Below are positions 29,671 to 38,692 of a DNA stretch of 64,000 nt, piece after piece; within the stretch, counting starts at the first letter, position 1, and each line of letters opens with the position of its first letter. The position numbers were made by a program, and so were the translations under genes. The stretch lies in assembly GCA_902781515.1 (NCBI GenBank), contig CACZJU010000007.1, forward strand, positions 1-64,000, given 5' to 3'. Origin of the DNA: an uncultured Bacteroidales bacterium (GTDB taxonomy: Bacteria > Bacteroidota > Bacteroidia > Bacteroidales > Bacteroidaceae). The notes beneath the pieces were generated by a model. The model saw only the letters and a list, made by a program, of their open reading frames with translations. It was not told where the DNA came from and made no database searches.

Positions 29671-30402
29671 TCATTCATTAGGAAGTGCAGATGCTATGGC
29701 CTCTCTTGAAAGGTCCATAGCATTTTTTATGTTCTCAGCACCCTTGCCAATAGGAGGAATTGGTTTGTGTATGGTCATACGAAGACGATGCCAGAAAACG
29801 AAGTTTATAGGACCGCGACTGCGTGCAAGAACTACGTAGGGACCATCAAGAGTAATAGGTACGACTGACATTTGAAGTTCGTCTGCCAATTGGTATGCTC
29901 CCCTAAAGAAAGGTCCCATTTTGCCAGTTAATGTGCGTTCGCCCTCTGGGAAAACCACCAATGATGTGCCTCCTTGTAATACTGCACGTGCCTGATCGTG
30001 AGTGTGTTGTATTGCCTTTGGACCATGCTTGTCAACAAATATGTGTCCTGCAGCCTCACAAGCCTTGCCAATAAGAGGTGTTTTTCTAAGAGCACTTTTC
30101 ATCATCCATTTGAAGTTCCGTCCGAGATAGCCGTAAATCATGAATATGTCGAAGGCTCCTTGGTGGTTAGCCACAAATACATAGCTTGTTTTATTGTCGA
30201 TATTTTCACGTCCCTCCACGTGTACTGGCAACAATAGTATGCGCATAAACCAGCGTGACCATATTCTGCCTGGCCAATAGCCCCAGAAATGCGCTGAGCC
30301 GATAGTTGAACCTATAATGGTTATTAGTGCTATCAGTACTGTGATGATAATTAGTAGCGGAGCTGCAATAAACAATTGGTATATTCTATAAAGTATTATC
30401 AT
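29671..30402 (-). CDS. plsC: 1-acyl-sn-glycerol-3-phosphate acyltransferase
   Basis: Adds the second acyl chain to lysophosphatidic acid to make phosphatidic acid, the precursor of membrane phospholipids. The 243-residue protein has an N-terminal membrane anchor (about 10-36) and the four acyltransferase blocks: block I NHQGAFD (79-85; His80 and Asp85 catalytic), block II near GRNFKWMMK, block III FPEGERT (about 153-159), and block IV VVPITLDG (about 178-185). It sits at the inner membrane facing the cytosol. The 20-base gap to the dihydroorotase gene upstream suggests one transcript from the pyrC side. Confidence 0.92.
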   Translation of the reverse strand: MIILYRIYQLFIAAPLLIIITVLIALITIIGSTIGSAHFWGYWPGRIWSRWFMRILLLPVHVEGRENIDNKTSYVFVANHQGAFDIFMIYGYLGRNFKWMMKSALRKTPLIGKACEAAGHIFVDKHGPKAIQHTHDQARAVLQGGTSLVVFPEGERTLTGKMGPFFRGAYQLADELQMSVVPITLDGPYVVLARSRGPINFVFWHRLRMTIHKPIPPIGKGAENIKNAMDLSREAIASALPNE

Positions 30403-30422
30403 ATCAGTAGTTATGATTTAAT

Positions 30423-31748
30423 TTATTTCATTATTAGTGCTTCACCGCGAACGGTGTCATATATTTCCCCATTATCAAATGCAAGTTTTCCGTTGACATA
30501 CGTCTGTTTTACCTGCCAATGGAAATTGTTTCCTTCCAACGGACTCCAGCCGCACTTACTAAATATGTCTTCAATTCCTAATTTCCAATTCTTTGGTTGC
30601 ACAAGAACTAAATCGGCTTTGTAACCTTTTCGGATGAAGCCTCTTTCTTGTATTCCGAACAACATTGCTGGTTGGTGACACATGGCATCAACCATTCGCT
30701 CAATGGAAAGAACGCCTTCATCCACCAGTCCCAGCATTGAAACTAATGAGAACTGTATCATAGGCATACCTGAAACTGCACTCTGACAGCCACCTTGTTT
30801 TTCTGAAAGCAGGTGGGGAGCATGGTCTGTACCTATTGTCAGGAGTGTGCCATCGGCCAAAGCCTTACGTAATGCCTCTCTGTCTTTACGAGTCTTTATA
30901 GCGGGATTGCATTTTATTCGAGTACCCAAAGTAGTATAGTCGTCATTCGTGAACAACAGATGTGGTACACATACCTCGCCTGTTACGTTCCCTCCCAGAA
31001 GTTCCAGTTCACGTGCTGTGGTGATGTGTGCAATGTGAAGTCTTGCTCCCGTTTCCCTTGCCATTTGTGCAGCAAGAGATGATGAACGGTAGCATGCCTC
31101 TTCGTCGCGAATCCAGGAGTGGTGCTCTACGGCAGGGTCGTCGCCCCAACGTTGTTTGGCTTCTGCCATTCTTTCGTTGATGCGAGGCGTGTCTTCACAG
31201 TGAGCCACAACGGGCACATCGTGTTCTGCAGCATATTGGAATATTCGTATCAGGGCTTCGCGCTTGTCTACAAGCATGTTGCCTGTAGAACTACCCATAA
31301 ACAGTTTTATCGGAATTGAAGGTGGATAGTTGGAAAATGATAATTCGTTGGTGGCACCTATATAATAGGAATAATTAATGCGACTCTTGGCTGCACCTAA
31401 AGCCATCCGCTCCTGCCAACGTTCAAGTGTTGTGGTTGGGGGATTGACATTGGGCATATCCAAAACAGAGGTTACTCCGCCAGCCAGTGCAGCACGACTT
31501 TCGCTTTCGATGTCTGCCTTATGGGTCATTCCGGGTTCACGGAAATGTACGTGAGTATCTATTATTCCTGGTAAAAGAAGCGCACCATCGGCATCAATAC
31601 TGGTGAATGATGACGGGTCAATGGAAAAGGAAGGGCTGTCGCCCTCATAGATGGCAGCAATACGGTCATCTTCAATAAGGACGGCACCTTTGAACTGCCG
31701 TCCCTCATTGACTATCTTCGCATTATGAATTAGCTTCTTCACTTTCAA
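30423..31748 (-). CDS. pyrC: Dihydroorotase
   Basis: Cyclises carbamoyl-aspartate to dihydroorotate in de novo pyrimidine synthesis. The 441-residue type I enzyme has the amidohydrolase barrel: metal ligands in DTHVHFREPG (His66, His68), HIAHITTAREL, and the catalytic Asp in GTDHAPHLLSEKQGG. Two N-terminal and C-terminal beta-sandwich strands complete the fold, with RKGYKADLVLV near 388-398. No ATG fits: the frame opens with TTG at 31748 or GTG at 31742, inside a TTCAAAT/CTCAATC-type tandem tract that also encodes the end of the upstream gene. The gene lies 3 bases after the glycosyltransferase gene, in one operon. Confidence 0.92.
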   Translation of the reverse strand: MKVKKLIHNAKIVNEGRQFKGAVLIEDDRIAAIYEGDSPSFSIDPSSFTSIDADGALLLPGIIDTHVHFREPGMTHKADIESESRAALAGGVTSVLDMPNVNPPTTTLERWQERMALGAAKSRINYSYYIGATNELSFSNYPPSIPIKLFMGSSTGNMLVDKREALIRIFQYAAEHDVPVVAHCEDTPRINERMAEAKQRWGDDPAVEHHSWIRDEEACYRSSSLAAQMARETGARLHIAHITTARELELLGGNVTGEVCVPHLLFTNDDYTTLGTRIKCNPAIKTRKDREALRKALADGTLLTIGTDHAPHLLSEKQGGCQSAVSGMPMIQFSLVSMLGLVDEGVLSIERMVDAMCHQPAMLFGIQERGFIRKGYKADLVLVQPKNWKLGIEDIFSKCGWSPLEGNNFHWQVKQTYVNGKLAFDNGEIYDTVRGEALIMK

Positions 31749-31751
31749 ATC

Positions 31752-32501
31752 TCAATCTTCAACTTTCTTCGGATATTTCCTAAACCATCCGTCCCAGCGT
31801 AGGCGCATAACACCGAATAGTGCCTCGGAGAAAATACCACCAGACATTTTGCTTGTGCCCAGTTCGCGGTTGACGAATATTACAGGCACTTCCTTTATCT
31901 TGAATCCACATTTAGCCGCTGTGAACTTCATCTCTATCTGGAATGCATAGCCCTTGAAGCGAATCTTGTCAAGTTCCAGTGTTTCAAGCACCTCGCGACG
32001 GTAGCATACAAAGCCAGCTGTGGTGTCGTGTATGTCCAAACCTGTCACCATGCGTACATACTTCGATGCGAAATACGACATCAGTACTCGTCCCATAGGC
32101 CAGTTCACTACGTTAACGCCAGTGATGTATCGGCTACCTATGGATACGTCGTAACCCTCGTCCTTGCAAGCAGCAAGCAGTCGCGGAAGGTCGCTGGGTG
32201 CATGGCTGAAGTCGGCATCCATCTCGAACACGAAGTCATACTTGTTTTCAATAGCCCATTGGAATCCACGTATGTATGCTGTGCCAAGCCCCAGTTTGCC
32301 GCTACGTTCAACAATAAACAGACGGTCCTTGAACTCGTCAGCCATTAGTCCCTTCACAATGTCGGCTGTACCATCAGGCGAACCATCGTCGATAACAAGT
32401 ACGTTGAATCCTTCTTCCAGTGCAGTTACAGCACGGATAATGTTTTCGATGTTTTCCTTTTCGTTGTACGTAGGAATGATGACTATGGAGCGTGTTTGCA
32501 T
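31752..32501 (-). CDS. Polyprenol-phosphate mannosyltransferase-like GT2 glycosyltransferase
   Basis: A 249-residue family GT2 enzyme resembling dolichol-phosphate mannose synthase (Dpm1). The start chosen is the ATG at 32499-32501, giving MQTRSIVIIPTYNEKENI, the normal N-terminus; the frame upstream lacks conserved sequence. Key features are the nucleotide-binding VIDDGSPDGTADIV (about 35-48), the metal-binding EMDADFSHAP near 93-102, and the acceptor-side GSRYITG. There is no membrane domain, so this is the short, soluble or peripheral form. It likely loads a hexose onto a lipid carrier for envelope glycans. Its last residues (KVED) are encoded in a repeat tract shared with the pyrC start. 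Confidence 0.88.
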   Translation of the reverse strand: MQTRSIVIIPTYNEKENIENIIRAVTALEEGFNVLVIDDGSPDGTADIVKGLMADEFKDRLFIVERSGKLGLGTAYIRGFQWAIENKYDFVFEMDADFSHAPSDLPRLLAACKDEGYDVSIGSRYITGVNVVNWPMGRVLMSYFASKYVRMVTGLDIHDTTAGFVCYRREVLETLELDKIRFKGYAFQIEMKFTAAKCGFKIKEVPVIFVNRELGTSKMSGGIFSEALFGVMRLRWDGWFRKYPKKVED

Positions 32502-32604
32502 GATACTGTTGTAATTAATTTTATGTTTGTACTCAACAAAGTTACGCATTAATTCGTATATCACAAATTTTTGCGTTTACTTTTTAGTATGATTGCCATA
32601 TCGA

Positions 32605-33471
32605 TTACATTTTCTTGCGATAATCACTGGGCGTAAGTCCTGTTCTTTGTTTGAAATGACGACTGAATGCCGACTGTTCTGGAAATCCGAGCCTATCGCT
32701 AATTTGCTGTATACTATAGTTCCTTTGCTGCAGTAACGACTGGGCTTGCATAACAATGAAATTACTTATCCATTCTGTGACGCTAACTCCGGTTTCTTGT
32801 TTTATAATCGATGCGAAATATTTGGCGGATAAATTCAGACGCTGTGCATAGAACTTTACCTCGTGGGATTGTTTGTGAAACTCTACGAGGTCGTTATAAA
32901 AACGATAAAACAGTTGCTCGCTACGTGGCCTTTCTTTAAGCATGGGCTTATTGCTGAATCGATATACATCAAGCATCTGTGAAAGTATGTCAAGTGTATC
33001 CAATAGCATTCCTTCGTTGGCGGGGCTTTCCATATCGCAGATAGCTTCCAGCATACCAATGAGGTGACATACGGCTTCGTATTGCTTGTCATTTAGCTGG
33101 AAGGCTGGTTCCTTCATGTATTCCAACTGATATTTGTATATACTCCTGTGCTGCAGTTTCATCAGGAATTCGCGAGATACGGCAACAAGTGTTGCGTTGT
33201 AGTCATCAGAAGTTTCGTGGGTCTTGAGAATATGGTCGGGATAGATGACTGATATCTCACGAGGATGGAACTCTATGGGCTTCAGGTCGTATTCGGCACG
33301 TAGCATTCCTTGGTGGTTTATTCCTATGACTGCATGGGGTGATATGTATGGTACTCCATAGATGGGTACGCTGGTTACATCACGGAACACAACCACACCT
33401 CGTTCCTTTATAAGACGATTGTGTTTTTCCAATGGATGCTGATATCCCCATTTGTTTTCCTTTTGTCCCAT
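32605..33471 (-). CDS. AraC-family transcriptional regulator
   Basis: A 288-residue regulator with a cupin-like N-terminal domain (about 20-150; YISPHAVIGINHQGMLRAEY, HPREISVIYPDHILK) and the AraC double helix-turn-helix at the C-terminus (LSAKYFASIIKQETGVSV, then IQQISDRLGFPEQSAFSRH and FKQRTGLTPSDYRKKM). The start is the ATG at 33469-33471: an in-frame TTG at 33495 would overlap the -7 box of its own promoter (33493-33523). It is divergent from the small secreted protein gene at 33644, which it may control together with the Cthe_2159 gene. The effector is unknown. Confidence 0.9.
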   Translation of the reverse strand: MGQKENKWGYQHPLEKHNRLIKERGVVVFRDVTSVPIYGVPYISPHAVIGINHQGMLRAEYDLKPIEFHPREISVIYPDHILKTHETSDDYNATLVAVSREFLMKLQHRSIYKYQLEYMKEPAFQLNDKQYEAVCHLIGMLEAICDMESPANEGMLLDTLDILSQMLDVYRFSNKPMLKERPRSEQLFYRFYNDLVEFHKQSHEVKFYAQRLNLSAKYFASIIKQETGVSVTEWISNFIVMQAQSLLQQRNYSIQQISDRLGFPEQSAFSRHFKQRTGLTPSDYRKKM

Positions 33472-33492
33472 AATATCTGCACTTTTGTATGG

Positions 33493-33523
33493 CAAAATTA
33501 GTTAAAATAAGGTTAAAAGCAAA
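33493..33523 (-). promoter_or_regulatory. Promoter of the second AraC gene
   Basis: Minus-strand TTTG (33520-33523), 19 bases, TAATTTTG (33493-33500). The exact consensus fixes the start codon downstream, at 33471. Confidence 0.8.
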
Positions 33524-33587
33524 TAGTATCGGAAGTTTTGTCAAATTTTCACACACTTTTGTTATACCTATATATATATTATAAGGG

Positions 33588-33595
33588 TAATTTTG
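33588..33595 (+). promoter_or_regulatory. Probable -7 box for the 33644-36957 gene pair
   Basis: TAATTTTG followed by CGG, 48 bases before the ATG. The only TTTG nearby (33558-33561) is 26 bases away, which is too far, so the match is partial. A run of TA repeats lies between. Confidence 0.45.
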
Positions 33596-33643
33596 CGGCA
33601 CGAATTGGATAGTGGATATTTTTTCTACATTATTATTATATTT

Positions 33644-34033
33644 ATGAAAGCATCTAAATTATTGCTTTTAATGATGTTGGTTATGGGTAGCCTTCAGTCT
33701 AAAGCCGAGGATTATCCGTATCTGGCATTCATGGGCACAGACGGGTCGGTGAAGACGGTGTCTGTGGAATCTTTGACGCTGACCGTCGAGGACGGACAGC
33801 TTGTTGCCACCAATGCTGCAGGGACGCAGCGTTTCACTTTGACGGAACTGATTAAGATGTACTTTACTTCCGAATCCACTAAGATTGAATCCATTGAGAT
33901 TTCTAATGAGGAGGGTGAGAGTGTAAAGGAAATATTCGACATGAGTGGCCGTGCCATAGCTGCCAAATCGCTTACGAAGGGTATCTATGTTGTAAAATAT
34001 CAGGGCAAGACCCGTAAAATCGTTGTGAAATGA
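33644..34033 (+). CDS. Small secreted protein with type IX-like sorting tail
   Basis: A 129-residue protein. A signal peptide covers residues 1-21 (ending SKA). The middle (about 25-85) holds a short beta module with FTLTELIKMYF, a phrase that recurs in the N-terminus of the next protein as FSLSEIEQMYV. The end (SVKEIFDMSGRAIAAKSLTK, then GIYVVKYQGKTRKIVVK) is the conserved C-terminal sorting tail seen in type IX secretion cargo, as in the LRR protein at 19821. So the protein is almost only a signal, one module and a tail. Its stop overlaps the next gene's start (ATGA at 34030-34033), so the two are translationally coupled. Function unknown. Confidence 0.75.
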   Translation: MKASKLLLLMMLVMGSLQSKAEDYPYLAFMGTDGSVKTVSVESLTLTVEDGQLVATNAAGTQRFTLTELIKMYFTSESTKIESIEISNEEGESVKEIFDMSGRAIAAKSLTKGIYVVKYQGKTRKIVVK

Positions 34034-36957
34034 GACGCCTGTTTACACTTATTGCTCTTATGCTGTCGATAGTAGCTGGAGCACAAACCCTGAATGTGAA
34101 GCAGGGTAGTGTGGTATATGCTATTCCTGCTTCCAAAGCTGGCGATATGACATATAGCGATGGTTCTTCGCTTACCATTCTCGACAAGACATTCAGCCTA
34201 AGCGAAATCGAACAGATGTATGTTGATGATAGTGCTGTTGCAGATAATACTGTGTCTGTGGCATATAATGGCGAATCGGCAACTGTCACCATTGCTGGCA
34301 ACGTGGCGAAGTATGTTAGTGCAAAGGTCAGCGGAGCACATGTCAGCATTGAGCAGACAAACACAGCCGATGTTGATGGTGATGAGATTACATATGTGCT
34401 TTCTGGAGCCAGTACCGACGGCGAGTTCTATATGACTGGTTCTTACAAAGCTACAGTAGAATTGAACGGTCTGACACTAACCAATGCCAATCCGGTATAT
34501 TCGGGTGCAGCAGTATGCATTATGGATGGCAAGCGCATAGAACTCAGTGTCAAGAAGGACACGGAGAACACACTGGCCGATTGTGCCACTCCCTCTTCTT
34601 CTCTCGCACAAAAGGCTGCACTCTACTGCAAGGGACACTTGGAGCTGAAGGGACAGGGAGTACTGAACGTTTATGCTAAGTATGCTCATGCTATCAAGAG
34701 TGCCGAGTACATGCAGATGCGCAAGTGCACCATAAATATTCTTGAGGCAGCTAAGGACGGTATTTCGTGCGACGAGTATTTCCTTATGGAAAGTGGCTCG
34801 TTGACAATTAAGGAAACTGCCGATGATGCCATTCAGTGCGACATTGACGGTGCGACTTCAACAGGTGCTACTACTGATCACGAAGACGAAGACTCTGGCA
34901 ACATCTACATTGTGGATGGAACCGTCAACATCACGGCTTCGGTCGATGGTGGTAAGGGCATTAAGGCAGGTGGTGATGTGGTTATTTCTGGAGGTACAGT
35001 ATCCGTTGTCCAGACAGGCAACATCGTTGTAGAGGGTGAAGATATCAGCTATCCCACTTCCATAAAGAGTACTGGAAACATCAATATCACAGGTGGAAAA
35101 GTTACCATTAACAATACAGCACAAGGCGGAAAGGGATTCTCTGCTGATGGTTCTGTGACGATTGATGAATCGAGTGCCACCACAGTTGTGAATATTACAG
35201 CCAACGGTACTGGAGGTACTGCAGAGACTTCGAGCAGCGGCAGTAGCGAAGAACCTGCTGCTTCCTACAAGGTTTATGTTTCAATCCCAACGAGCGGTGG
35301 CGGTGGTCCTGGTGGAGGCAACAATGCTTGGAAGTCTGTATATCTCTACAAGAGCGACGGAACTCTTGTTCAGCAGCTTACAAGCACAGTCAACAAATCG
35401 AGTGGATATTCCACGCTGACATTCTACTATTACGACTTCCAGAGTGCAAGCAGCGATTCATATTATTTCAAGAGCGACAACTATACGAGTCGCAATCAGA
35501 CAACATATACCATTAAATCAGGTACTTTCACAGCTCCATCGTCTGGCTCAGATATATATTATAGTATAAGCAACAGCTACTCACCAAGTGGCACCACGCG
35601 CACATATTCGTTGTCGAATGTCACTAATACTTACGGCGGCACCAGCGATGTGAGCGAAGATAATGGTACTGCCTACAATGCTGCGGGCATTAAGGCTGAC
35701 GGCAATGTCACCATCACGGCAGGAACCATTACCATTGGCAATAGCGGCGCTATGAGTAAGAGCATTAAGTCGAAGGCAACGGTCACCGTCAATGGCGGAA
35801 CTATTACACTAAAGCCTTCTGGAGCTATGCAAGTCATTAACAGCGATGCTTCATACAGCTCTGGCGTCAAGACAAAGGACTTCATCCAAAACGATGGTTC
35901 GCTCACAATCACTCCTACGGGCTCTGCCTCGCGAGGCATCTCTGCCACTAATATCACTACTAATGGAGGTACGCTTAAGATTACCGGTAGTGGCGCAGGA
36001 ATGCAAGGCAGCAACGACAACTACACATCAAAGGGTCTGAAGGCCGGTAGCAGCATCAAACTGAATGCCGGCACTATCACTATCACTATGAGCGGAACGG
36101 GCGGCAAAGGCATCAAGAGTTCGGGCACATACACCCAAGGTACAAGTGACGGCAATGGTCCTACACTCACGGTCACAACTACAGGTAGCTCGCTTGGTGG
36201 TAGTTCGCAGCAGAGCGGTTTTGCCCCTCCGGGTCAGCAAAGCAGCGGTGGTTCGTCGGCTAAGGGCATTAAGGTGCAGGGTACCATCTATATCTATGGC
36301 GGTACCAGCGAAATATACACCTCTACCGATGGTGCCGAAGGACTGGAGTCGAAGACTGCTATATATGTCGAGGGCGGCAAGCACTACTTCAAGTGCTACG
36401 ACGACTGTATCAATTCCAGCGGTAAGATATACTTCAACGGCGGCGTAACGGTTTGCTACGGCTATGGCAATGATGCTATAGATTCCAATGCCGGTCAGAC
36501 AGGTGCAATCACCATTGGCAACGGTGCGGTCTTTACATATACCACCAAGGGTTCACCAGAGGAAGGCTTCGACTGCGACAACAACTCCTACATTCAGATA
36601 ACTGGCACTGGCATCGGCATTTCTGCAGGTGGAGCACAAGGTGGCGGAAGCAGCAGTAGTTCCATCTCCAACGCTCAGCAGGGTTACAAGTTCGTTACCA
36701 GTAGCATCAGCTACACCTCTGGCCGCTACTATACTTTGTCTGATGCCAGCGGTAAAAACCTTGTGACTTACAGCTTCGAGGCCAGTTGCTCCAGTTCGCT
36801 TGCGATGTTCACGGCTACAGGTATGGTGAAAGGTTCTACTTACTATGTCAAGTACGGAACTTCTGCACCCACCGATGCCACAACTGCTTGGCACGGGCTC
36901 TACCTTGGCTCGTCGGCTACAGGTTCCAACAGTGTCACAAGTTTCTCAGCTCAGTAA
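34030..36957 (+). CDS. Secreted Cthe_2159-type carbohydrate-binding beta-helix protein
   Basis: A 975-residue protein with a signal peptide (1-18, ending AGA) and a long repetitive body of the DUF4353/Cthe_2159 family. Cthe_2159 from Clostridium thermocellum is a beta-helix that binds cellulose and acidic polysaccharides with calcium. Recurrent phrases are KGIKAGGDVVISGGTVSV, AAGIKADGNVTITAGTITIG, SKGLKAGSSIKLNAGTITI and AEGLESKTAIYVEGGKHYF, each a rung set of the helix. Acidic loops such as KDGISCDEYF and DDAIQCDIDG suit calcium. Residues about 375-560 are a Ser/Gly-rich insert. It lacks the sorting tail present in its coupled small partner. A four-unit palindrome array follows 12 bases after the stop. 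Confidence 0.85.
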   Translation: MRRLFTLIALMLSIVAGAQTLNVKQGSVVYAIPASKAGDMTYSDGSSLTILDKTFSLSEIEQMYVDDSAVADNTVSVAYNGESATVTIAGNVAKYVSAKVSGAHVSIEQTNTADVDGDEITYVLSGASTDGEFYMTGSYKATVELNGLTLTNANPVYSGAAVCIMDGKRIELSVKKDTENTLADCATPSSSLAQKAALYCKGHLELKGQGVLNVYAKYAHAIKSAEYMQMRKCTINILEAAKDGISCDEYFLMESGSLTIKETADDAIQCDIDGATSTGATTDHEDEDSGNIYIVDGTVNITASVDGGKGIKAGGDVVISGGTVSVVQTGNIVVEGEDISYPTSIKSTGNINITGGKVTINNTAQGGKGFSADGSVTIDESSATTVVNITANGTGGTAETSSSGSSEEPAASYKVYVSIPTSGGGGPGGGNNAWKSVYLYKSDGTLVQQLTSTVNKSSGYSTLTFYYYDFQSASSDSYYFKSDNYTSRNQTTYTIKSGTFTAPSSGSDIYYSISNSYSPSGTTRTYSLSNVTNTYGGTSDVSEDNGTAYNAAGIKADGNVTITAGTITIGNSGAMSKSIKSKATVTVNGGTITLKPSGAMQVINSDASYSSGVKTKDFIQNDGSLTITPTGSASRGISATNITTNGGTLKITGSGAGMQGSNDNYTSKGLKAGSSIKLNAGTITITMSGTGGKGIKSSGTYTQGTSDGNGPTLTVTTTGSSLGGSSQQSGFAPPGQQSSGGSSAKGIKVQGTIYIYGGTSEIYTSTDGAEGLESKTAIYVEGGKHYFKCYDDCINSSGKIYFNGGVTVCYGYGNDAIDSNAGQTGAITIGNGAVFTYTTKGSPEEGFDCDNNSYIQITGTGIGISAGGAQGGGSSSSSISNAQQGYKFVTSSISYTSGRYYTLSDASGKNLVTYSFEASCSSSLAMFTATGMVKGSTYYVKYGTSAPTDATTAWHGLYLGSSATGSNSVTSFSAQ

Positions 36958-36969
36958 CGTTCCCAATCA

Positions 36970-37060
36970 AACATTACTAATGTTCGACGCTGAACATTAC
37001 TAATGTTTGGGGCAATACATTACTAATGTTTGACGCCATGCACTACTAATGCATGGCGCC
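36970..37060. repeat. Four-unit palindrome array, 23-bp period
   Basis: AACATTACTAATGTT occurs perfectly at 36970-36984 and 36993-37007, with a near copy at 37016-37030 and a variant (TGCACTACTAATGCA) at 37039-37053. Centres are exactly 23 bases apart (36977, 37000, 37023, 37046), and the spacers are 8 bases. The last unit extends to CGCCATGC/GCATGGCG, a strong hairpin. It lies between convergent genes and may also end transcription. Confidence 0.9.
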
Positions 37061-37065
37061 TTGCG

Positions 37066-37566
37066 TTATAAGTGGAGGAGGAAAAGGGTTGCAGAGTGAC
37101 GACCTTCAATCCAATTGGGAAGGTTGGCAGCGGTAGTGTAGCCCGCACGGCGGAAAAGAGCCTGTGCTGCTGTGTTGTTCTCGGCTACGTAAGCATAGAG
37201 CGTTGCAAGATGGAGATGCTCTGTTGCATAGAGCGCTATCTGATGCAGAGCTTCGGTTGCAATACCTTTACGATGAAACGAAGGCAAGAGCACGATGCCC
37301 ACTTCGGCACGTAGGTGATGAGGTGAGAAATCAGTGAGATCTATAATGCCAACTGCTTTTCCGTCACACGTGATTACGAGTCGCAACTGCCCGTCCTGAT
37401 AAATGTCAGAGTGCTGTTGAGCGAGATATTGGCGCACGGTATAGTGAGAGATGGGTTGACTGAGAACTCCCCATGCCCACAGCGAAGAGTCGTTCTCTAT
37501 CGTGTGAACGAGTTCGAGGTCTTCCGGCTCCAGTGCTCTTAATGCAATATTATTTGAATATTCCAT
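37066..37566 (-). CDS. GNAT-family N-acetyltransferase
   Basis: A 166-residue acetyltransferase of the RimJ/SpeG-like GNAT group. The acetyl-CoA site is visible as GIVLLPSFHRKGIATEALHQ (about 90-109; the Q/RxxGxG/A pattern appears as RKGIAT), followed by YAYVAENNTAAQALFRRAGY, the usual motif B end. Opening residues LRALEPEDLELVHTIEND are typical of protein or polyamine acetyltransferases. The acceptor is not known. The start lies inside the 3' end of the GT2 gene (17-base overlap), so the two are coupled. It is the last gene of the minus-strand run that begins with hisG or recR. Confidence 0.88.
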   Translation of the reverse strand: MEYSNNIALRALEPEDLELVHTIENDSSLWAWGVLSQPISHYTVRQYLAQQHSDIYQDGQLRLVITCDGKAVGIIDLTDFSPHHLRAEVGIVLLPSFHRKGIATEALHQIALYATEHLHLATLYAYVAENNTAAQALFRRAGYTTAANLPNWIEGRHSATLFLLHL

Positions 37567-38692
37567 TAGTCATTATCATTATGGCAGTCTTGGGATTGTA
37601 GGTTGCCATCATAATGTTTTCACCACGACCGTATGCGGCAATGGTATTACTGAGCATATCGCCATAAGTGTATCGCTGAGAGTCGAAGAGCCAAATGTTG
37701 ACGTCAGTTCCGGCTTTGTCAACCGGTTCGAATCCATTTCTCTTACACAACTCACGCATCTTTTCAAGTGTAGCACCTTCGGAGAGGCAAAGTACTTTGC
37801 CGCAGATAACCGTTGTGTAATGTTTGCGCGGCAGCATGTGCTTAAAGAATCGTATTCCCATACCGATGGCTGCTCGCATATACACAGCAGAACGAATGAT
37901 GAAGACCATGAAGCGGTAGCGCTGACGGAGATGCTTGTCGAAGAAAATGAGCATTGCCTCGTAGAAACGCTGGACATAGCGGTACGAAGACTTCTGTGTG
38001 CTCTCACCTTTATAGTGGATGATGGGCGTGGGCAGATAAGCATTACGCCAACCGGCTTGGAGAATGCGATATGAGAGGTCTATGTCCTCGCCGTACATGA
38101 AGAATGTCTCATCGAGAAGTCCCACCTTGTCCAATACCTCGCGGCGAATCATCATGAAGGCACCGCTCATAATCTCTATGTAATTATACTCCTCACGATT
38201 CAGGTAGCGCATGTGGTAGCGTCCGAATCGACGGCTGTGGGGGAACAGGGCAGCAAGGCCTATCATCTTACAGAACGAAGTCCAAGGTGTTGGGATTCCT
38301 CTTCGTGATTCCCATGCAAAGCGCCCGTCGGTACCATACATCGCTACGCCAGTGGCTCCCACTTCAGGATGCTGTTCGAGGAATGTAATACAATCTTTGA
38401 AAGTCGTTTCCGTAACTATTGTATCTGGGTTTAGCAACAGGATATAGCGCCCCTTAGCTTCACGAATCGCCTGATTGTTGGCACGCGAGAAGCCGCGATT
38501 ATCCGTATTGGCAATAATGTGAACGTTGGGGAAACGCTCGGATAGATATGCTACGCTATCATCCGTAGAGGCATTGTCAACGACGAACACCTCCATATCA
38601 TACTCCCCCTGTGCTGCAAAAACAGAGTGTAGGCACTGCTCGACGTAGTACCTTACATTATAGTTGACTATTATGACCGATAAATCCTTCAC
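37550..38692 (-). CDS. GT2 glycosyltransferase (rhamnosyltransferase-like)
   Basis: A 380-residue family 2 glycosyltransferase. The GT-A core covers about 1-260: VIIVNYNVRYYVEQCLHS at the start, VVDNASTDDSV for the nucleotide, LLLNPDTIV as the DxD-type site, and FMYGEDIDLSYRIL, the acidic catalytic segment seen in WbbL-like rhamnosyltransferases. A hydrophobic stretch near 260-285 may attach it to the membrane. A C-terminal extension of about 80 residues has no clear match. The gene overlaps the small membrane protein gene upstream by 4 bases and GNAT downstream by 17. It likely acts in surface polysaccharide assembly, but the sugar is undetermined. Confidence 0.88.
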   Translation of the reverse strand: MKDLSVIIVNYNVRYYVEQCLHSVFAAQGEYDMEVFVVDNASTDDSVAYLSERFPNVHIIANTDNRGFSRANNQAIREAKGRYILLLNPDTIVTETTFKDCITFLEQHPEVGATGVAMYGTDGRFAWESRRGIPTPWTSFCKMIGLAALFPHSRRFGRYHMRYLNREEYNYIEIMSGAFMMIRREVLDKVGLLDETFFMYGEDIDLSYRILQAGWRNAYLPTPIIHYKGESTQKSSYRYVQRFYEAMLIFFDKHLRQRYRFMVFIIRSAVYMRAAIGMGIRFFKHMLPRKHYTTVICGKVLCLSEGATLEKMRELCKRNGFEPVDKAGTDVNIWLFDSQRYTYGDMLSNTIAAYGRGENIMMATYNPKTAIMIMTNGIFK

